A stretch of 64,000 bases of DNA from Denitratimonas tolerans (GCF_037203605.1 NZ_JBBDHC010000006.1:62001-126000); one strand, 5' to 3'. Shown: positions 9,687 through 19,185, counted from the first letter of the stretch. Made by a program: numbers and translations. Notes: generated by a model from the sequence alone, not told the origin.

Positions 9687-9849
9687 CGATGGAATCCGTG
9701 ATGTGGAAACCAGACATTTTAACTGCGATTGCGCAGGATTCCGCCGCGCTCGGCGCGCCCGCTGCGCCACGGCAATCGCGCGCCGCGCGGTGATGCCCGC
9801 ACCCCGCACCCAGCCTGGCGGCGCGAACGGCGCGCGGCGTGATCGGCAC

Positions 9850-9882
9850 AAAAGCGGAGGGGCCTCTTTCGAGGCCCCTCCG
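9850..9882 (-). terminator. Rho-independent terminator of the TonB receptor gene
   Basis: A perfect 12-bp stem (9855-9866 with 9871-9882) and a TTTC loop lie 32 bp past the receptor stop. On the minus strand the stem is followed by CTTTTG. This is the cleanest intrinsic terminator in the first 25 kb and separates the receptor from the oxygenase gene. Confidence 0.85.
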
Positions 9883-9913
9883 GGTACAGCATGCAGCGAA
9901 CGATCCGCGAGGA

Positions 9914-12667
9914 TCAGAAGCGCTGGGTGTAGCGGAAGTACGGCACGCGACCCCAGACGTCGTACAGGGTCACATCGACCGAGTCCGCCGCATAGTGGGT
10001 GTACAGGTAGTCGTTGCTCGGATCGCGGTTGAGCGCGTTGCGCACGCCGAGGCTGACGGTCGCATCCCACGGTGCCTTGTAGCTGAACTGCAGGTCGTGC
10101 GAGGTGAACGACGGCATGGTCTTGCCGACCAGGCCTTCCGCGTACTCTTCGAACGAGCCGGTGTAGCCGTTCCTCGAGTCACCGATCCAGTCGCGATAGG
10201 TCCACGAGTGGGTGTGGTGGATGTAGTTGATGTTCCAGGTCACCTCGAAGTCGTTCATCGACCACACGTTCTGCAGACCGGCGCGGATGCGCGGGGCACC
10301 CGGCTGGCCAACGTAGCTCGGGTTGTCGTTGGTGTGCTGGTCGGCCACGTAACCGATCATCAGCTGGTTGCGCAGCGAGCCCCAGCCGCCCAGATCGAAG
10401 TTGGTACGCGCGGTGAAGTCGTAACCTTCGGTCTGGATCTCGCCCAGGTTGGCGTAGCCGGTCTGGGCGTAGACGATGCCGCCGGTCACCGGGTCGAGCT
10501 CGAGGCCCAGGCCGATTTCCGGGTGCGGCGGGTTGACCGAGGTGCCGGCCGGGAAGAGCGACAGGCCCGTCGGGCACATCGTGATGCTGCCGCGCAGACA
10601 GCCGGTGATGGTGGCGCTGCCGATGAAGGCGATCTGGTCGGTGATCTTGATGTTGTAGTAATCAAGGCTCATGTTCAGCCAGTTGGTGGCATCCCACACC
10701 ACGCCCAGGCTGAACTGCTCGGACTGCTCCGACGTCAGGCTCGGGTTGGCGATGCGCCAGGTGTTGATCTGCGTGGAGCAGCTCGGGTTGCCCGTGAGCA
10801 TGATGCAGGTGTCGCGATCGTTGGTGTCATCGGCGCTGAACGAGGGCTTGGCGGTCAGGATGTCGAGCGACGGCGCGCGGAAGCCTTCGCCGTAGGAGCC
10901 GCGGAAGGTCAGGCTGTCGAGCGGCTGCCAGCGCAGCGAAACCTTGGGAGCGAAGTCGCTGCCGTAGTCGCTGTAGTCGTCGTAGCGGCCGGCGATGTCG
11001 ACCTCGAAGTTGCTCAGGAACGGCAGCAGCACTTCGAAGTAGACGGCGGTGACGTCGCGGCCACCGGCGGCGGAGTTGCCCGCCGAGCCCACGACCTGGC
11101 CCGACTCGGACAGCGGATCGTAGTTGTCCTGGTAGTAATCCTCGCGGTACTCGGCACCGACCACGGCCGCGGCCGAACCACCGGACAGCGAGAACAGGTC
11201 GAAACCGGCGTTGGCGTAGAACTCCTTGGTGGAGGTCTTCAGGTCACGCAGGATCGTGGTGGTGAAGCCCAGGCCGTTCGGATCGCCCGCAAACGGGTCG
11301 TAGATGTTGTACGCGCCGGAGGTGATCGGCGCCTGGGCGAGGCCGCCCACGACGTAGTTCTCACCCTTGTCCCAGCCGCGGCTCTCGACGTAGCGCGCGC
11401 CGAAGTCCAGATCGACGGCACCGAGGCGGCCCTGGAAGCCACCGGTGTAGTTGTTGGTGGTGACTTCGGAGAACGAGTCGCGGTTGCCCAGCGCGGCGAA
11501 GCGGTGGAACAGGAACAGGTCCTGGTTGGCGTACTGCGCGTAGAAGTCGTCGTAGTACGGGTTCAGGCCGCCGTCGGCGGGCGCGGTGCCCGGGTGGTTG
11601 GGGCTGCCGGCGACGAGGCGGATCGCACCGCCCGGGAACGGGCTGGACGGCACCGGCGCGTAGCGGCCGAAGGCTTGGGCCTTGGTGGAAGCGGCGTCGA
11701 AGTAGAACGTCCAGTCGTCGTTGATCTCGTAGTCGCCGCGCGCGAAGACCGAGTTGTTCTTCATGCTGGAGATGACGGCCGAGACGGCCTTGTGGTTGAA
11801 CTGGCAAACGCCGGTGCTGGCCTGCCAGAACAGGTCGCTGTCGTCGCCGTTGGTGCACAGGCCGGGGACCGCGGTGCCGTAGGTCGGGTGCGGCAGGCGC
11901 GCGCTGGCCGCGGTGGAGATGCGGGTGGCGAAGTTGTTGGAGTAGACCGAGCTGCCGGGGCCGGTGTACCAGTAGTCGCGGTCGCGGTTGAACACGATGT
12001 CGCGCTCGGCATAGGAGGCACCGGCCAGCACGCGGCCGCGGTCGCTGGAGGTGCCGATGATGACGCTGCCTTCCTCGGTGTCACCGCCGTCTTCCGTCGG
12101 GCGACCCATGCCGAAGCTGATCTGGACGCCATCGAAGTCCTTGCGGGTGATGATGTTGATCACGCCACCCAGGGCGTCGGAGCCGTAGATGGCCGAGGCA
12201 CCGTCGCTGAGGATTTCAAAGCGCTCGACCGCCGCCAGCGGGATCGAGTTGAGGTCCTGGCCCGAGCCGAGCTGCGGGGAGGTCGGGGCACGGCGGCCGT
12301 CAATCAGGATCAGGGTCCGCTCGGATCCCAGACCGCGCATGCTGACCGTGGTGGCACCAAGGCCCGAGCTGCCCGAGGAGCTCTGGTAGGAACCGAAGCT
12401 GTTGAAGGTGGTGTCGCGCAGGAAGTCGGCGACCGAGATGCTGCCGCTGGCTTCGATCTGCGCGCGGTCCATCACGACGACCGGCAGCGAGCCTTCAATG
12501 TCGGCGCGCTTGATGCGCGAGCCGGTGACTTCGATGCGATCCAGCTTGGTCGCTTCGTCCTTGTCCTGCGCGAAGGCGACGTTGGCGGTAAGGCCGATGG
12601 CACCGGTGGCACCGAGCACGAGGCAGGTTCGCACTGCGTTGCTCAGTAGATTGCGAGTGAACTTCAT
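9914..12667 (-). CDS. TonB-dependent outer-membrane receptor
   Basis: A 917-residue outer-membrane transporter. A signal peptide ends near residue 33 (NVAFAQ), followed by a TonB-box-like LDRIEVTGSRI. The plug domain holds GLGSERTLILIDGRR and SAIYGSDALGGVINI, and the 22-strand-type barrel ends in aromatic F (YFRYTQRF). ATG 12667 has GGAGAGAG upstream; longer starts were rejected. It imports a ligand using TonB energy, but the ligand is unknown; the receptor/oxygenase pair is common in polymer-degrading bacteria. Two Cys pairs occur in extracellular-loop-like regions (CTNGDDS...CQF and CIMLTGNPSC). A leader of about 110 nt with a long hairpin precedes it. Confidence 0.93.
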   Translation of the reverse strand: MKFTRNLLSNAVRTCLVLGATGAIGLTANVAFAQDKDEATKLDRIEVTGSRIKRADIEGSLPVVVMDRAQIEASGSISVADFLRDTTFNSFGSYQSSSGSSGLGATTVSMRGLGSERTLILIDGRRAPTSPQLGSGQDLNSIPLAAVERFEILSDGASAIYGSDALGGVINIITRKDFDGVQISFGMGRPTEDGGDTEEGSVIIGTSSDRGRVLAGASYAERDIVFNRDRDYWYTGPGSSVYSNNFATRISTAASARLPHPTYGTAVPGLCTNGDDSDLFWQASTGVCQFNHKAVSAVISSMKNNSVFARGDYEINDDWTFYFDAASTKAQAFGRYAPVPSSPFPGGAIRLVAGSPNHPGTAPADGGLNPYYDDFYAQYANQDLFLFHRFAALGNRDSFSEVTTNNYTGGFQGRLGAVDLDFGARYVESRGWDKGENYVVGGLAQAPITSGAYNIYDPFAGDPNGLGFTTTILRDLKTSTKEFYANAGFDLFSLSGGSAAAVVGAEYREDYYQDNYDPLSESGQVVGSAGNSAAGGRDVTAVYFEVLLPFLSNFEVDIAGRYDDYSDYGSDFAPKVSLRWQPLDSLTFRGSYGEGFRAPSLDILTAKPSFSADDTNDRDTCIMLTGNPSCSTQINTWRIANPSLTSEQSEQFSLGVVWDATNWLNMSLDYYNIKITDQIAFIGSATITGCLRGSITMCPTGLSLFPAGTSVNPPHPEIGLGLELDPVTGGIVYAQTGYANLGEIQTEGYDFTARTNFDLGGWGSLRNQLMIGYVADQHTNDNPSYVGQPGAPRIRAGLQNVWSMNDFEVTWNINYIHHTHSWTYRDWIGDSRNGYTGSFEEYAEGLVGKTMPSFTSHDLQFSYKAPWDATVSLGVRNALNRDPSNDYLYTHYAADSVDVTLYDVWGRVPYFRYTQRF

Positions 12668-12709
12668 TCTCTCTCTCCAGCTTCTGTTAAGAGTGGTTTG
12701 GTTTGTCCG

Positions 12710-12771
12710 GGATCGGGGGTGTAACCCCTCCCTCCTCAACGTTTGCCGCCGAACGGAGACACCCCCGATCC
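12710..12771 (-). promoter_or_regulatory. Long perfect hairpin in the TonB receptor leader
   Basis: Thirteen-base perfect arms (12710-12722 and 12759-12771) enclose a 36-base loop rich in G or C runs. The structure lies between the proposed transcription start (about 12779) and the ATG, so it would fold in the 5' leader. There is no T-tract after it, so it is not an ordinary terminator. It could be an attenuator, a protein-binding site or an mRNA stabiliser. Confidence 0.55.
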
Positions 12772-12785
12772 TGCCGCAGTGGCGG

Positions 12786-12814
12786 ATCATAACAACAAAT
12801 TTTTAATGTTGGAA
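12786..12814 (-). promoter_or_regulatory. Candidate sigma-70 promoter of the TonB receptor gene
   Basis: On the minus strand a -10 TATGAT (12786-12791) is separated by 17 bp of AT-rich spacer from a weak -35 TTCCAA (12809-12814). Transcription would begin near 12779. The -10 matches 5 of 6 consensus bases; the -35 is poor, suggesting help from an activator. Confidence 0.5.
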
Positions 12815-12876
12815 GTGTCGCCGGCGGGCGCACGCAACACATTGTTGCGGAAGAACAACAGCGCCCGCGAAAGGCG

Positions 12877-13479
12877 TCATCCGACCGTCATCGGAATCAG
12901 CGTGCTGATCACGTGGTCGACGTAGGCCTCGAACTCGGCATGCTGCAGGCGCGGCTGGCGCAGATGCAGGGAGAGCTGCAGGAAGCCGACGTAGGCCGCG
13001 TAGGTCAGGTGGGCGCGGTTCTGGGCTTCGACGCGCGCCATGCCGACCTGGCGAAAGGCGAGCATGAGGTAGTCGAGGCGGCGCTTGGAGACGCGCTGCA
13101 TCACCGGCTGCACCACGGGATGATCCAGCGCCTTGAGCAGTTCCGAATAGATCACGTGCGAGCGCACCTCGTGCGCGACGCGAAGGAAAAGCTCGCGCAT
13201 GCGCTGGCGCGGGTCGGGAATGGCTTCGAGCTGGGCGAAGACCTCGTCCAGTTCGACCTGCTCCCAGCGCTCCAGCGCGGCCTGCAGCAGGGCATCGCGC
13301 GAGGGGAAGTGCCAGTAGAAGCTGCCCTTGGTCACGCCGAGGCGGCGCGCCAGCGGTTCGACCGCCACCGCCCGAACGCCTTCCTCCGCGATCAGGTCCA
13401 GTGCCGCCGCGGCCCAGTGCGTGGCGCTGAGGCGCCGGGTGCGTTCGGCCTTGGCGGAAGCGGTGGCGGATGCACTCAT
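12877..13479 (-). CDS. TetR family transcriptional regulator of the adjacent lipid genes
   Basis: A 200-residue repressor. The N-terminal helix-turn-helix (AEEGVRAVAVEPLARRLGVTKGSFYWHF, split here as AEEGVRAVAVEPLARR and LGVTKGSFYWHF, residues about 31-58) is followed by a helical ligand-binding domain. The start at 13479 (MSASATASAK) has GGAG upstream; an in-frame extension of 35 codons would run through the operator region and is less likely. It is divergent from the hydrolase-fadE operon and almost surely controls it, since two matching inverted repeats lie between them. The inducer is probably a fatty acyl compound; this is inference from context. Confidence 0.9.
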   Translation of the reverse strand: MSASATASAKAERTRRLSATHWAAAALDLIAEEGVRAVAVEPLARRLGVTKGSFYWHFPSRDALLQAALERWEQVELDEVFAQLEAIPDPRQRMRELFLRVAHEVRSHVIYSELLKALDHPVVQPVMQRVSKRRLDYLMLAFRQVGMARVEAQNRAHLTYAAYVGFLQLSLHLRQPRLQHAEFEAYVDHVISTLIPMTVG

Positions 13480-13545
13480 CAGGCGGAACTCCGTGGGGTG
13501 GTTGCAAGGGTAGTCGGGGCGAAAAGAACGGGCGGGGAAATCACC

Positions 13546-13597
13546 ATACGGGTGCGTATTGACAGGTGTCGCCGCGCTCAACATACTAATGTGTATG
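13546..13597 (+). promoter_or_regulatory. Divergent operator pair and promoter for the hydrolase-fadE operon
   Basis: Two copies of the palindrome ATAC-N6-GTAT occur, at 13546-13559 and 13583-13596. The first extended on the plus strand and the second read on the minus strand share ACCATAC-N6-GTAT. Their centres are 37 bp apart. A promoter with perfect -35 TTGACA (13559-13564), a 17-bp spacer and -10 CATACT (13582-13587) is embedded in them, so a bound TetR dimer would cover both hexamers. The start site would fall at about 13594, essentially at the ATG. Confidence 0.72.
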
Positions 13598-14485
13598 GTA
13601 TCGCAGATCCCTTCCGCACCCGAAGCCTCGGGCCTGACCTATTCCGGGCCGCTGGCGCTGGAACGCTTCGCGGGGCGGCCCTCGCATCCGGACCTGCTGT
13701 TCGCACACGGCTTCGGCCAGACCCGGCTGGCGTGGTCGCGCGCCGCGCGGCAGCTGGCCGCGCGGGGCTATCCGGGCACCAGCTTCGACGCCCGCGGCCA
13801 CGGCCAGAGCCGCTGGAACCCGCCGGACCAGGACTACGCGCTGGAGCAATTCGCCGACGACCTGACGCGGCTGGCCGATGAGCACGCGCGGCCGCCGGTG
13901 CTGGTCGGTGCCTCGATGGGCGGACTGCTCGGGATGTTCGCCCAGACCCACCGCGCGCCGCCGCCGTTTCGCGCCCTGGTGCTGGCCGACATCACGCCGC
14001 GCTGGGAGGCGGCCGGCGTGGAGCGCATCCTCGGCTTCATGACGGCGCACCCGCAAGGCTTCGACAGCCTGGAGCACGCCGCCGACGAGATCGCCGGCTA
14101 CCTGCCGCACCGCGCGCGCAAGTCGCCCGCGGATCTGGAAAAAATCCTGTTCCGGACGCCTGCCGGGCGCTGGCGCTGGCACTGGGATCCGCGCATGGTC
14201 GATGCGATCGGCCGCCGCGGCGAGGAATACCAGGCGCATCTGGTCGAGGCCGCGCGCCGCATCAAGGTACCGGTGCTGCTGGTCAGCGGCGGACGCAGCG
14301 AGCTGGTGAACGACGCCCACGTGCGCGAGTTCCTCGCGCTGGTGCCGCACGCGCAGCACGTCCGCCTGCCCGAGGCCACCCACATGGTGGTCGGTGACGA
14401 CAATGACGCTTTTACTCGAACCATTTCTGCTTTCCTGACGACGCTGCACGCCGACGGCCCGACCTCTCGCGGAGAATCCCGATGA
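13595..14485 (+). CDS. Alpha/beta hydrolase
   Basis: A 296-residue serine hydrolase. The nucleophile elbow GASMGG places the catalytic Ser at about residue 107, the oxyanion-region motif is FAHGFGQTRLAW, and the catalytic His is in PEATHMVVGD near the C-terminus. ATG 13595 (MVSQIPSAPE) or ATG 13589 could be the start; both lie directly behind the -10 element and no ribosome binding site precedes them, which suggests a leaderless mRNA. It is followed by fadE with an ATGA overlap. A lipase, esterase or thioesterase role in acyl turnover is inferred from context. Confidence 0.88.
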   Translation: MVSQIPSAPEASGLTYSGPLALERFAGRPSHPDLLFAHGFGQTRLAWSRAARQLAARGYPGTSFDARGHGQSRWNPPDQDYALEQFADDLTRLADEHARPPVLVGASMGGLLGMFAQTHRAPPPFRALVLADITPRWEAAGVERILGFMTAHPQGFDSLEHAADEIAGYLPHRARKSPADLEKILFRTPAGRWRWHWDPRMVDAIGRRGEEYQAHLVEAARRIKVPVLLVSGGRSELVNDAHVREFLALVPHAQHVRLPEATHMVVGDDNDAFTRTISAFLTTLHADGPTSRGESR

Positions 14486-16950
14486 ACATCCTCCTTCCCT
14501 TCCTCCTGCTGCTGCTGGCCGGAGCCATCGCGGCCTACCTGCGCGCATCGCTCAAGACCTGGGTGATCCTGAGCGCGGCGGGCCTCGTCGGTGCGCTGGC
14601 GGCCAAGGCCAGCGTCATCGCCACGCTCATCGCCGCCGCGCTGCTGGCGCTGGTGGCGGTGCCGCTGCTCAGCACCGGCCTGCGCCGCCACCGCATCAGC
14701 GCGCCGCTGCTTGCGATCTACCAGAAGATGCTGCCGACGCTCTCGGAAACCGAGCAGACCGCGCTGGAAGCGGGCACGGTCGGCTTCGAGGGCGAGCTGT
14801 TTTCCGGCATGCCGAACTGGAAGTCGCTGATGGACCAGCCCAGGCCGGAGCTGACGGCCGAGGAACAGGCCTTCCTCGACGGCCCGGTGGAAGAGGTCTG
14901 CGCGATGACCAACGACTGGGACATCACCCACGTTCGCGCCGACCTGCCGCCGGAAATCTGGAGCTTCCTGGGCAAGCACAGGTTCTTCGGCATGATCATT
15001 CCGAAGGAGTATGGCGGCCTCGGCTTCTCGGCGCTGGCGCACGCGCGCGTGATTGCCAAGCTGGCCTCGATCTCGGCCACGCTGTCGTCCACCGTGGGCG
15101 TGCCCAACTCGCTCGGGCCGGCGGAGCTGCTGCTGCACTACGGCACCGACGAGCAGAAGAACCACTACCTGCCGCGCCTGGCCGACGGACGCGAGATCCC
15201 CTGCTTCGCGCTCACCGGCCCGATGGTCGGTTCCGACGCCACCTCGCTGCCCGACTACGGCACGGTCTGCGAGGGCGAGTGGAACGGCGCCAAGGTGCTC
15301 GGCGTCAGGCTCAACTTCGACAAGCGCTACATCACCCTGGCACCGATCGCCACGGTGATCGGGCTGGCCTTCCGCCTGTACGACCCGGACGGACTGCTGG
15401 GCGACACCAGCGATCGCGGCATCACGCTGGCGCTGATGCCGCGCGAGACGCCGGGCCTGGAGATCGGCCGCCGCCACGTACCACTCAACTCCGCCTTCCT
15501 CAACGGCCCGGTGCGCGGTCACGAGGTGTTCCTGCCGCTGTCCTCGCTCATCGGCGGCGAGGACTACATCGGCCACGGCTGGCGCATGCTGGTGGAATGC
15601 CTCTCGGTCGGCCGCGGCATCACCCTGCCGTCGACCGCGGCCGGCGGCATGAAGGCCGGCGCGCTGGTCACCGGTGCCTACGCCCGCATCCGCAAGCAGT
15701 TCGGTCTGGCCATCGGCCGCTTCGAGGGCATCGAGGAGGCACTGGCGCGCATCGGCGGCAACGCCTACGCCGGCAGCGCGCTGGCGCAGGCCACGGCTGC
15801 GGCGGTCGATCGCGGGGAAAAACCCGCCGTCGCCACCGCCATCGCCAAGTACCACTGCACCGAGAAGGGCCGCCAGATGGTCAGCGACGTGATGGACGTG
15901 ATCGGCGGCAAGGGCATCGTGCTGGGGCCGCGCAACTTCGCCGGGCGCAACTGGCAGGCCGCACCGATCTCGATCACGGTGGAAGGCGCGAACATCCTCA
16001 CCCGCTGCCTGATGATCTTCGGCCAGGGCGCGATCCGCTGCCATCCCTGGGTGCTCAAGGAAATGCAGGCGGCGCGCCATCCGGATCCGGCCACGCGCCT
16101 GCGCGAGTTCGACCACGCGCTGTTCAGCCACATCGGCTTCGCCATCTCCAACGCGGTGCGCAGCCTGGTGCTGGGGCTGACCGGTGCCAGCGTCGGCACG
16201 GTGCCGGGCGATGCCTACACCCGCCGCTACTACCGCAAGCTCAACCGCTACTCGGCCAACCTCGCGCTTGCGGCCGATGTCTCGATGCTCACCCTGGGCG
16301 GACGGCTCAAGTTCAAGGAACGCCTGTCCGCGCGCCTGGGCGACGTGCTCAGCCAGCTCTACATCGCCAGCGCCATGCTCAAGCGCTACGAGGATGAAGG
16401 TCGCCCGACCGGCGACCGCCCGCTGCTGGCCTGGGCCTTCCACGACTGCGCGCACAAGATCGAGCTGGCGCTGTCCGAGGCGCTGCGCAACTTCCCGATC
16501 AAGCCGGTGGGCTGGGCGCTGTGGATGCTGATCTTCCCCTGGGGCCGCCGTGCGCACGCGCCGGGCGACCGCCTCGGCCACCGCGTTGCCGCGATCCTGC
16601 TTTCGCCGGGCGACGCGCGCGACCGCCTCGGTGCCGGCACCTTCCTGACCCCGTGCGAGAACAACCCGGGCGGACGCATCAACGCCGCCTTGCCCGTGGT
16701 GGTCGCGGCCGAGCCGGTCGAACGCAAGTTCCTCAAGGCGATCAAGGCCGGCCAGATCGAAGCGCGCGAGCACGACGCGCAGCTGCAGGAAGCGCGCCTC
16801 AAGGGCCTGCTGAACGCCGACGAGGTGGCGCTGCTGCAGGAGCTGCACGCGCTCACGCTCGACGCGATCAGCGTGGACGACTTCGACCCGTCCGAACTGG
16901 CGGCGGCAAGCTTCGTGCAGAAGCCCACGCCGCGCAGCAAGGCGGCGTAA
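14482..16950 (+). CDS. fadE: Acyl-CoA dehydrogenase FadE
   Basis: An 822-residue membrane-anchored acyl-CoA dehydrogenase (E. coli FadE has 814). Two N-terminal hydrophobic segments (residues 3-60) precede the dehydrogenase core, with YGGLGFSALAHARVIAKLAS, CFALTGPMVGSDATSLPD and ITVEGANILTRC. A C-terminal extension unique to the FadE type runs to the end. It carries out the first oxidation step of beta-oxidation. The ATG overlaps the hydrolase stop by 4 bp. With the upstream TetR gene this is a lipid-degradation module under repressor control. Confidence 0.95.
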   Translation: MNILLPFLLLLLAGAIAAYLRASLKTWVILSAAGLVGALAAKASVIATLIAAALLALVAVPLLSTGLRRHRISAPLLAIYQKMLPTLSETEQTALEAGTVGFEGELFSGMPNWKSLMDQPRPELTAEEQAFLDGPVEEVCAMTNDWDITHVRADLPPEIWSFLGKHRFFGMIIPKEYGGLGFSALAHARVIAKLASISATLSSTVGVPNSLGPAELLLHYGTDEQKNHYLPRLADGREIPCFALTGPMVGSDATSLPDYGTVCEGEWNGAKVLGVRLNFDKRYITLAPIATVIGLAFRLYDPDGLLGDTSDRGITLALMPRETPGLEIGRRHVPLNSAFLNGPVRGHEVFLPLSSLIGGEDYIGHGWRMLVECLSVGRGITLPSTAAGGMKAGALVTGAYARIRKQFGLAIGRFEGIEEALARIGGNAYAGSALAQATAAAVDRGEKPAVATAIAKYHCTEKGRQMVSDVMDVIGGKGIVLGPRNFAGRNWQAAPISITVEGANILTRCLMIFGQGAIRCHPWVLKEMQAARHPDPATRLREFDHALFSHIGFAISNAVRSLVLGLTGASVGTVPGDAYTRRYYRKLNRYSANLALAADVSMLTLGGRLKFKERLSARLGDVLSQLYIASAMLKRYEDEGRPTGDRPLLAWAFHDCAHKIELALSEALRNFPIKPVGWALWMLIFPWGRRAHAPGDRLGHRVAAILLSPGDARDRLGAGTFLTPCENNPGGRINAALPVVVAAEPVERKFLKAIKAGQIEAREHDAQLQEARLKGLLNADEVALLQELHALTLDAISVDDFDPSELAAASFVQKPTPRSKAA

Positions 16951-17083
16951 GAACAGCCCGTCGGGGGCGTAGACCCGACCTGCGCGCCGAGGCGGGAACC
17001 CTCTCCACCACCGCAGGTCGGCCCTGCGTGGCCGACGTGGCTACGCGGCCGACGTCGCCTTCCCATTGATTCGAGGTCATCCG

Positions 17084-17563
17084 ATGCCGTCCACGCTCGC
17101 CCTCTACCGCCGCCTCGCCGGCAAGCCGATGGGGCGCTGGCTGTTCAGCCGCCTGGTCTGCTTCAAGGCACCTTATTTCGGCTCGATCCGTCCGCGCATC
17201 GCGCAGCTGGAGCCAGGCTGCTGCAAGGCCACGCTGCGCGACCGCCGCGCGGTGCGCAACCACATCGGGACCGTCCACGCGATCGCCATGTGCAACCTGG
17301 CGGAGCTGGCCGGAGGGCTGATGGTGGACGCCAGCCTGCCGCCCTCGATGCGCTGGATACCCAAGGGCATGACGGTGGAATACCTGCGCAAGGCCCACGG
17401 CACGCTGGAAGCCACGGCCACGCCCGAGATTCCCGTCGCCGCCGCGGATAGCGGCTACGAGCTTCCGGTCGCGGTGGCCGTGCGCGACACCAGCGATGAA
17501 ATCGTGTTCCGCGCCCGCATCACGATGTGGCTGGCACCCAGGGCGGCACGCGCCGCGCGCTGA
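17084..17563 (+). CDS. DUF4442 hotdog-fold protein (thioesterase-like)
   Basis: A 159-residue small protein. The central part, NHIGTVHAIAMCNLAELAGG, is the long hotdog helix with the conserved Asn/His pattern of the DUF4442 acyl-CoA thioesterase-like family. ATG 17084 has GAGGT about 10 bases upstream; the TTG 18 bases earlier is less likely. It follows fadE by 133 bp on the same strand and probably handles acyl-CoA; no activity is proven. Its end lies 3 bp from the convergent carrier gene. Confidence 0.82.
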   Translation: MPSTLALYRRLAGKPMGRWLFSRLVCFKAPYFGSIRPRIAQLEPGCCKATLRDRRAVRNHIGTVHAIAMCNLAELAGGLMVDASLPPSMRWIPKGMTVEYLRKAHGTLEATATPEIPVAAADSGYELPVAVAVRDTSDEIVFRARITMWLAPRAARAAR

Positions 17564-17566
17564 GCT

Positions 17567-18943
17567 TCAGGCGACGCGGCTTTCGGCCATTGCGGCCCGC
17601 GGCACCTCGTCGGGCAGGCTCTTCTCCGCGCGCACCACGCGCCAGGCACCCAGCGCCATGCCCGCGGCCACGCCCACGCCGACGAGGAACACCACGTTCG
17701 AGCCGAAGCCGGACAGGAGCTTGTGCAGCCACACGAAGGTCAGGTCGCCGCCGCGGTAGACCACCGTGTCGATCACCGCCTTGGCCTTGTAGCGCGACTC
17801 CCGATCGACGCGGGTGTAGAGGGTTTCGCGCGCCGGTTTGGCGAGAGAGAACTCGCCGGCCCGGGTCATCACCTGCACCACCCAGATCAGCGCCGGCAGC
17901 GGCGAGGCGGACAGCACCGCGAAGCCGATCAGGATCGCCATCGCCGGGATCAGCAGCAGCGGGGCCACGCCGTAGCGATGCAGCAGCCAGCGCGTCAGGA
18001 ACACCTGCACGATGATGGTCAAAAGGTTCACGCCCAGGTCGAGTCCGGCGTAGTAGGTGGTGCGGGTGGCGTCATGCGCCAGATGGCGCGCGATCGCGGC
18101 CTGCTCGTTGTAGAGCAGGGTGCCGACGCCCACGCCGAAGAACATCAGCATCGCCAGCGCGCGCAGCAGCGGATCGCGCCACACCAGCGCCAGGCCGGCC
18201 AGCATCGAACCGCCCATGGCACCCTCGCCGCTGGCGGCCCCGTGGCGGCGCTCGCGCAGGATCGCCCAAGGGCGCAGCTTGAGGATGCACACCAGGCACA
18301 GCGCCAGGAATGCGGCCGACACCAGCAGCAGGTTGGCCACGCCGACGCGCTCGGCCAGCAGGCGCGTGATGATCGGCCCGGTGAGCGCGCCGATGGTGCC
18401 GCCGGCCCCGATGTAGCCGTAAACCTTCTTGGCGTCCTCGTTGTCGAAGACATCGGCCATGTAGCTCCAGAACACGGTGACGGCAAAGAGGTTGAACACC
18501 GCGGTCCAGATGAAGAACAGCGCCCCGCGCCCCGGCAGCTCGCGCGCGAACGCCCAGTAGAAGAACAGCAGGCAGGCGATGAAGAAGAGGTACACGCCCG
18601 GCAGGAACACCCGGCGCGGGAAACGCGAGACCAGGGCACCGTAGATCGGCTGCGCCAGCACCATTGCGAAGAAGGTGCCGGTGAACAGCACCTGCAGGGT
18701 GAAATCCCCGAGGCTGAAGCCGTGGCCCTGCGCCCAGGCGATCAGCGCCGGCGGGAAGATCGCCTGCGCATCGGCCGACGCGCCCATGGCATCGCGCACC
18801 GGGCGCAGCACGTAGTAGCCGGTCAACAGGCTGAAGAAGTAGAGCAGCGACCACCACAGCGCCGGCGAGCCGACGCCCAGCGAGGCGATCACGTCCCGCA
18901 GTCCGCTGCCGGGACGGGTTCGGTGACGGGTTGGCGTGGTCAA
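17567..18943 (-). CDS. MFS-type transporter (ATP/ADP-translocase-like fold)
   Basis: A 458-residue integral membrane protein with about 12 helices. Conserved features include SLLYFFSLLTGYYVLRPVRD near the N-terminus, SYMADVFDNEDAKKVYGYIGAGG and GGDLTFVWLHKLLSGFGSN. These recall the bacterial MFS proteins related to NTP/NDP exchangers (Npt1/Npt2 family). Substrate unknown; many such free-living proteins are annotated only as MFS. It converges with the DUF4442 gene with a 3-bp gap. The 242 bp upstream contain no recognisable gene. Confidence 0.82.
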   Translation of the reverse strand: MTTPTRHRTRPGSGLRDVIASLGVGSPALWWSLLYFFSLLTGYYVLRPVRDAMGASADAQAIFPPALIAWAQGHGFSLGDFTLQVLFTGTFFAMVLAQPIYGALVSRFPRRVFLPGVYLFFIACLLFFYWAFARELPGRGALFFIWTAVFNLFAVTVFWSYMADVFDNEDAKKVYGYIGAGGTIGALTGPIITRLLAERVGVANLLLVSAAFLALCLVCILKLRPWAILRERRHGAASGEGAMGGSMLAGLALVWRDPLLRALAMLMFFGVGVGTLLYNEQAAIARHLAHDATRTTYYAGLDLGVNLLTIIVQVFLTRWLLHRYGVAPLLLIPAMAILIGFAVLSASPLPALIWVVQVMTRAGEFSLAKPARETLYTRVDRESRYKAKAVIDTVVYRGGDLTFVWLHKLLSGFGSNVVFLVGVGVAAGMALGAWRVVRAEKSLPDEVPRAAMAESRVA

Positions 18944-19185
18944 GAGGTGGCGTACTCCGCCGCGGGTGAAGGATCACCGGACCGGCACCGGGGCCGTCCA
19001 GCGCGCAAAGTATCCGATGCAGTGCAGCATCGCCAAGCCTTTTCCCGCCCTTTCGGCTCCGATCGACGGCCCACGTCACGGTTCCGTGGCATCGAAGCAC
19101 ACAAAGCTCCGGTCCGAGCATTTGCTCTATGGCTCCGCAGCTAGGTTCCATGAGGGGCTGACCGCGCCCTGATTCGGCCGGATGC

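Noticed and set aside
12668..12800. Cobalamin riboswitch ahead of the TonB receptor
   Set aside because: A GCCACTG stretch is present, but the leader is only about 110 nt and lacks the other conserved B12-box elements.
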